Notes under the pieces: model-generated
Seen by the model: only the letters and a program-made list of their open reading frames with translations
Database searches by the model: none
Told to the model about the DNA's origin: nothing
Position numbers and translations under genes: made by a program
Source: Thauera carbonicopians
GTDB lineage: Bacteria > Pseudomonadota > Gammaproteobacteria > Burkholderiales > Rhodocyclaceae
Reading direction: 5' to 3'
DNA: 64,000 nucleotides
Assembly: GCF_025699485.1 (NCBI RefSeq)
Contig: NZ_JANUXN010000018.1
Span: 17,659 to 81,658 of the forward strand
Shown: positions 61,730 to 64,000 of the stretch, piece by piece
How positions within the stretch are numbered: position 1 is the first letter of the stretch
Layout of the letters: each line of letters starts with the position of its first letter

Positions 61730-63850
61730 CTACCGATCGAACCACAGCGCCTGCGGAATGCGCCAGATGTGCCAGGCGTCGCCCTTGCGCCTGTCCTCGC
61801 ACCAGGACGCCATGTATCCGTCTCCCAGCTCCATGATGCTCACCACTTCTTCCGTATGTGCGCCGAGGACGAGTAATTGCGTGGCGCCGTCCCACAGCAC
61901 CACACGCGAATCCATCGAGTATTTCCCGACGCAGAAAGCCAGTCCCGTCATGTGGCGCAGCGAAACCAGTGTCTCGCAGCCGGGGCCCCAGTCCTCGGGG
62001 TCTTTCAGCTCCACCAGCGGCGCCAGATCGGCGGTGCGCCAACTGCGCAGCGCCGACCGGCTGTAGATCACCAGAGTGCCGTCGCGCAGTTCATGAATGC
62101 CCCGGATGGCAACGCCGTGGCCGCCGTCGAGCCGGGTGATCCACTTCAGGCTGGTGGCATCGTGCACGGCCACACCATCGAAATCCCGAGCCAGGATGCG
62201 GTTGCCGGCGCACCAGCGCAGGAAGGGGAGCTGGTCCCGGTACGCGGGCAGCACGCGCAGCGTATCGTTGCGGTCAGGCCGCGTGAGCGGCGCCAGCCGG
62301 CCGCCGCGCAGGGCATGCACCGTGCCGTCCGGCGCGATCAGCGGACAGCCGTTGAACGCCTCGAACTGGGTCGCGTCGATGGAAATCGGCAGCACCTCGA
62401 CGCTGTCGCCGCCGGCCTTGCGGTCGATCCACCATGCTGCCGGCTCGGGTCCGCGCTGCCAGCCGACGATGGCGCCGCCCTCGGCGGGAACGAGCCACAA
62501 CCGCTGCCTCCCCTCCTGGTGGAGTTCCCCCAATGGCGCAATGGCTTCGGTCACCGCTTCCGGCGCCACGCCGGTGAGACGGGCCATGCGCCATGATACG
62601 CCATCGCTCCTGCCATTGACCGCAGCCCAGTTGCAGGCACCCCGATCCAGCGCCCTGTGGGCGACGGCTTCGCGGGCGACCGCAGGAATCTCTTCGCAGG
62701 TTCCGCTGCGCAGATCGAACAGTTCGAAGCCCCCATCCGCCTCCAGCAGCAAGCGCCCGTCACGCACGGGCTCGCCAGCGGGATGCCGATTCGGCGGTAG
62801 CGCCATGAACCCGGTCTCGGTGGCACCCAGCCAATGTGCCCGCAGGGCGCGCCGGTCTCGCGGACCATCTGCCAGCAGTTCGGCCCTCTCCGCTACTTCG
62901 GGATCGAAGCTCAGGAAACCGCTCGATCCGTCCGGCGCCAGTGCCGCCTCGCGGCGCAGCGCCAGCGGCTGCGTGCCGAGCAGGAATGCCCGGTAGTCCT
63001 TGAACGCCAGCAGCACCTCGCCATCCGCCTGTTCGACGACGTGCTCCACTCTTTCGCCATCGAATTCCAGCGTAGCGATGAGCTTGCTGGTGATGCGCCC
63101 GGCCGGTGGCAGTTCCCGCAGGTCGATCACGTGTCGTTTCGTCCGGTGCGACCAGTGCAGGAACAGCAGACGCCCGTCGCACAGCGGCAGAACCTTCGTC
63201 TCGTGGCCCCGGAGCTTGAAGACCGTCACGGGGTGGCCATCTTCCAGCGAGTGCACGATAGCCCGGTCATGGTCGTGGATCAGGAAATGGGCCGGCGGCA
63301 GATACCCTGCTTTCAAAGAACAGAAGCCGCTCTCGTCCGACGCCCATTCGCAGGTCCGGATCACGGTCAGATCGGCTGTATCGATCAGACGGGCCTGGCA
63401 TTCATGGACGGTGAGCAGGCGATCGCTGCCGGCCGCGAGGATGTCACGGAAGCCGGTATCGTGAATCGATGGTCCCTCCAACGGCGCAAGCGTATTCCGG
63501 CTTTCCCCGGTCGCGGTGCTCCAGCGGTGGAGCCAGCCGTCGCCGTCCCAGGAAAGGATGATGCCCGGCGCTGCCTCCAGGGCACCGCAGATCCAGGCCC
63601 GGTGCGCGCGGAACACCGTCTCGCAGGCGCCGTCGCTCATGCGCCAGATGCGCAGCGTCTGGTCGCTGGACCAGGTCAGCAGCCGGCCGTCCCGGAGTTC
63701 CAGTGCGCCGCGCACCCAGTCGGCATGGCCTTCCAGCGCGCAAAGCTCGGCGTCGGTGAGCGTGTCGATGATGCTCAGCCTGAGGTCGTTGTGAAGGAAA
63801 TTGCTCCAGTCCCAGACCAGGCGGCGGCGGTTGCTGAGTTCGATGGACAT
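61730..63850 (-). CDS. WD40/beta-propeller-like protein
   Basis: A 706-aa protein without a signal peptide. Near the N-terminus repeated units such as LEGHADWVRGALELRDGRLL...LRIW and FRAHRAWICGALE resemble WD40 blades, and further units recur near the C-terminus (LGAHTEEVVSIMELGDGYMASW). In between, the pattern is looser. Such proteins act as scaffolds in the cytoplasm. The start at 63850 has GGAAG nearby; the upstream extension to 63958 looks non-coding. The 150 bases to the right edge show no gene. Confidence 0.75.
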   Translation of the reverse strand: MSIELSNRRRLVWDWSNFLHNDLRLSIIDTLTDAELCALEGHADWVRGALELRDGRLLTWSSDQTLRIWRMSDGACETVFRAHRAWICGALEAAPGIILSWDGDGWLHRWSTATGESRNTLAPLEGPSIHDTGFRDILAAGSDRLLTVHECQARLIDTADLTVIRTCEWASDESGFCSLKAGYLPPAHFLIHDHDRAIVHSLEDGHPVTVFKLRGHETKVLPLCDGRLLFLHWSHRTKRHVIDLRELPPAGRITSKLIATLEFDGERVEHVVEQADGEVLLAFKDYRAFLLGTQPLALRREAALAPDGSSGFLSFDPEVAERAELLADGPRDRRALRAHWLGATETGFMALPPNRHPAGEPVRDGRLLLEADGGFELFDLRSGTCEEIPAVAREAVAHRALDRGACNWAAVNGRSDGVSWRMARLTGVAPEAVTEAIAPLGELHQEGRQRLWLVPAEGGAIVGWQRGPEPAAWWIDRKAGGDSVEVLPISIDATQFEAFNGCPLIAPDGTVHALRGGRLAPLTRPDRNDTLRVLPAYRDQLPFLRWCAGNRILARDFDGVAVHDATSLKWITRLDGGHGVAIRGIHELRDGTLVIYSRSALRSWRTADLAPLVELKDPEDWGPGCETLVSLRHMTGLAFCVGKYSMDSRVVLWDGATQLLVLGAHTEEVVSIMELGDGYMASWCEDRRKGDAWHIWRIPQALWFDR

Positions 63851-64000
63851 GGCTGTCTCACTTCCGGGCAGGCAGAGGCTCGTGGCCGAACCGCCGGCCC
63901 GCGTGACCTCGAGAACGCCTGATTGTGCTGATACGGTATTCCCCTGACAGTTGACCACATTGGGGGGTGGTCATACGACCCCGAGCCGGGTTATGAAACG

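Overview
The window is about 67% GC, gene-dense chromosomal DNA from a betaproteobacterium. Gene order (envC-ctpA-moeB; ArsR-rhodanese-grxC-secB-gpsA-trmL; comF next to bioC; pmbA next to darP; prk-tkt-gap-pgk-pyk-fba) most resembles Rhodocyclales/Zoogloeaceae such as Thauera or Azoarcus. That placement is inference from gene content, since no rRNA or tRNA gene is present. No gap without a gene exceeds 300 bases, and I see no CRISPR array, insertion sequence, integrase or phage gene.

Layout. 1-3.1 kb: the end of a BarA-like hybrid kinase overlapping a GGDEF response regulator. 3.2-4.8 kb: msrPQ, periplasmic methionine-sulfoxide repair. 5.0-8.9 kb: a methyltransferase, mog, darP and pmbA. 8.9-16.9 kb: two paralogous TRAP transporter sets of the 2-oxo-acid/chloroaromatic type with long DctM subunits, separated by a histidine phosphatase; the second binding-protein gene carries a one-base frameshift. 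17-20.7 kb: glyA, nrdR, ribD and moeB. 20.8-31.4 kb: envC-ctpA (cell wall), then the ArsR to gpsA string, trmL, comF/bioC, a pyrimidine-nucleotidase-like HAD protein, a GNAT and hemB. 31.5-42.5 kb: a candidate small RNA with tandem terminators, engB, cytochrome c4, moeA, rpiA, phoU, yggX, a PAS-GGDEF protein overlapping argA, a two-domain PPK2 (Pap), rsmE and an inositol-monophosphatase-like gene. 42.6-51.2 kb: central carbon genes prk, tkt, gap, pgk, pyk and fba, enough for most of the Calvin regenerative/lower glycolytic branch; RuBisCO is not in the window.

51.4-64 kb is an accessory region: a lipoprotein gene divergent from an OmpR-type two-component system, followed by ten codirectional genes that are mostly unrecognised and exported (lipoproteins, a Sel1-repeat protein, a PseT-like HAD phosphatase), and a convergent 706-aa WD40-like propeller protein. 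Two near-identical 68-bp sequences sit at matching distances (22-23 nt) before the first gene of each of two sub-blocks in this region, which suggests shared control. One gene here is broken by an in-frame amber codon. This block is the best candidate for an undescribed system.

Several GC-rich short-repeat clusters and hairpin terminators mark transcript ends. The tandem motif around GGGGCGCCCGGC recurs at three separate loci.
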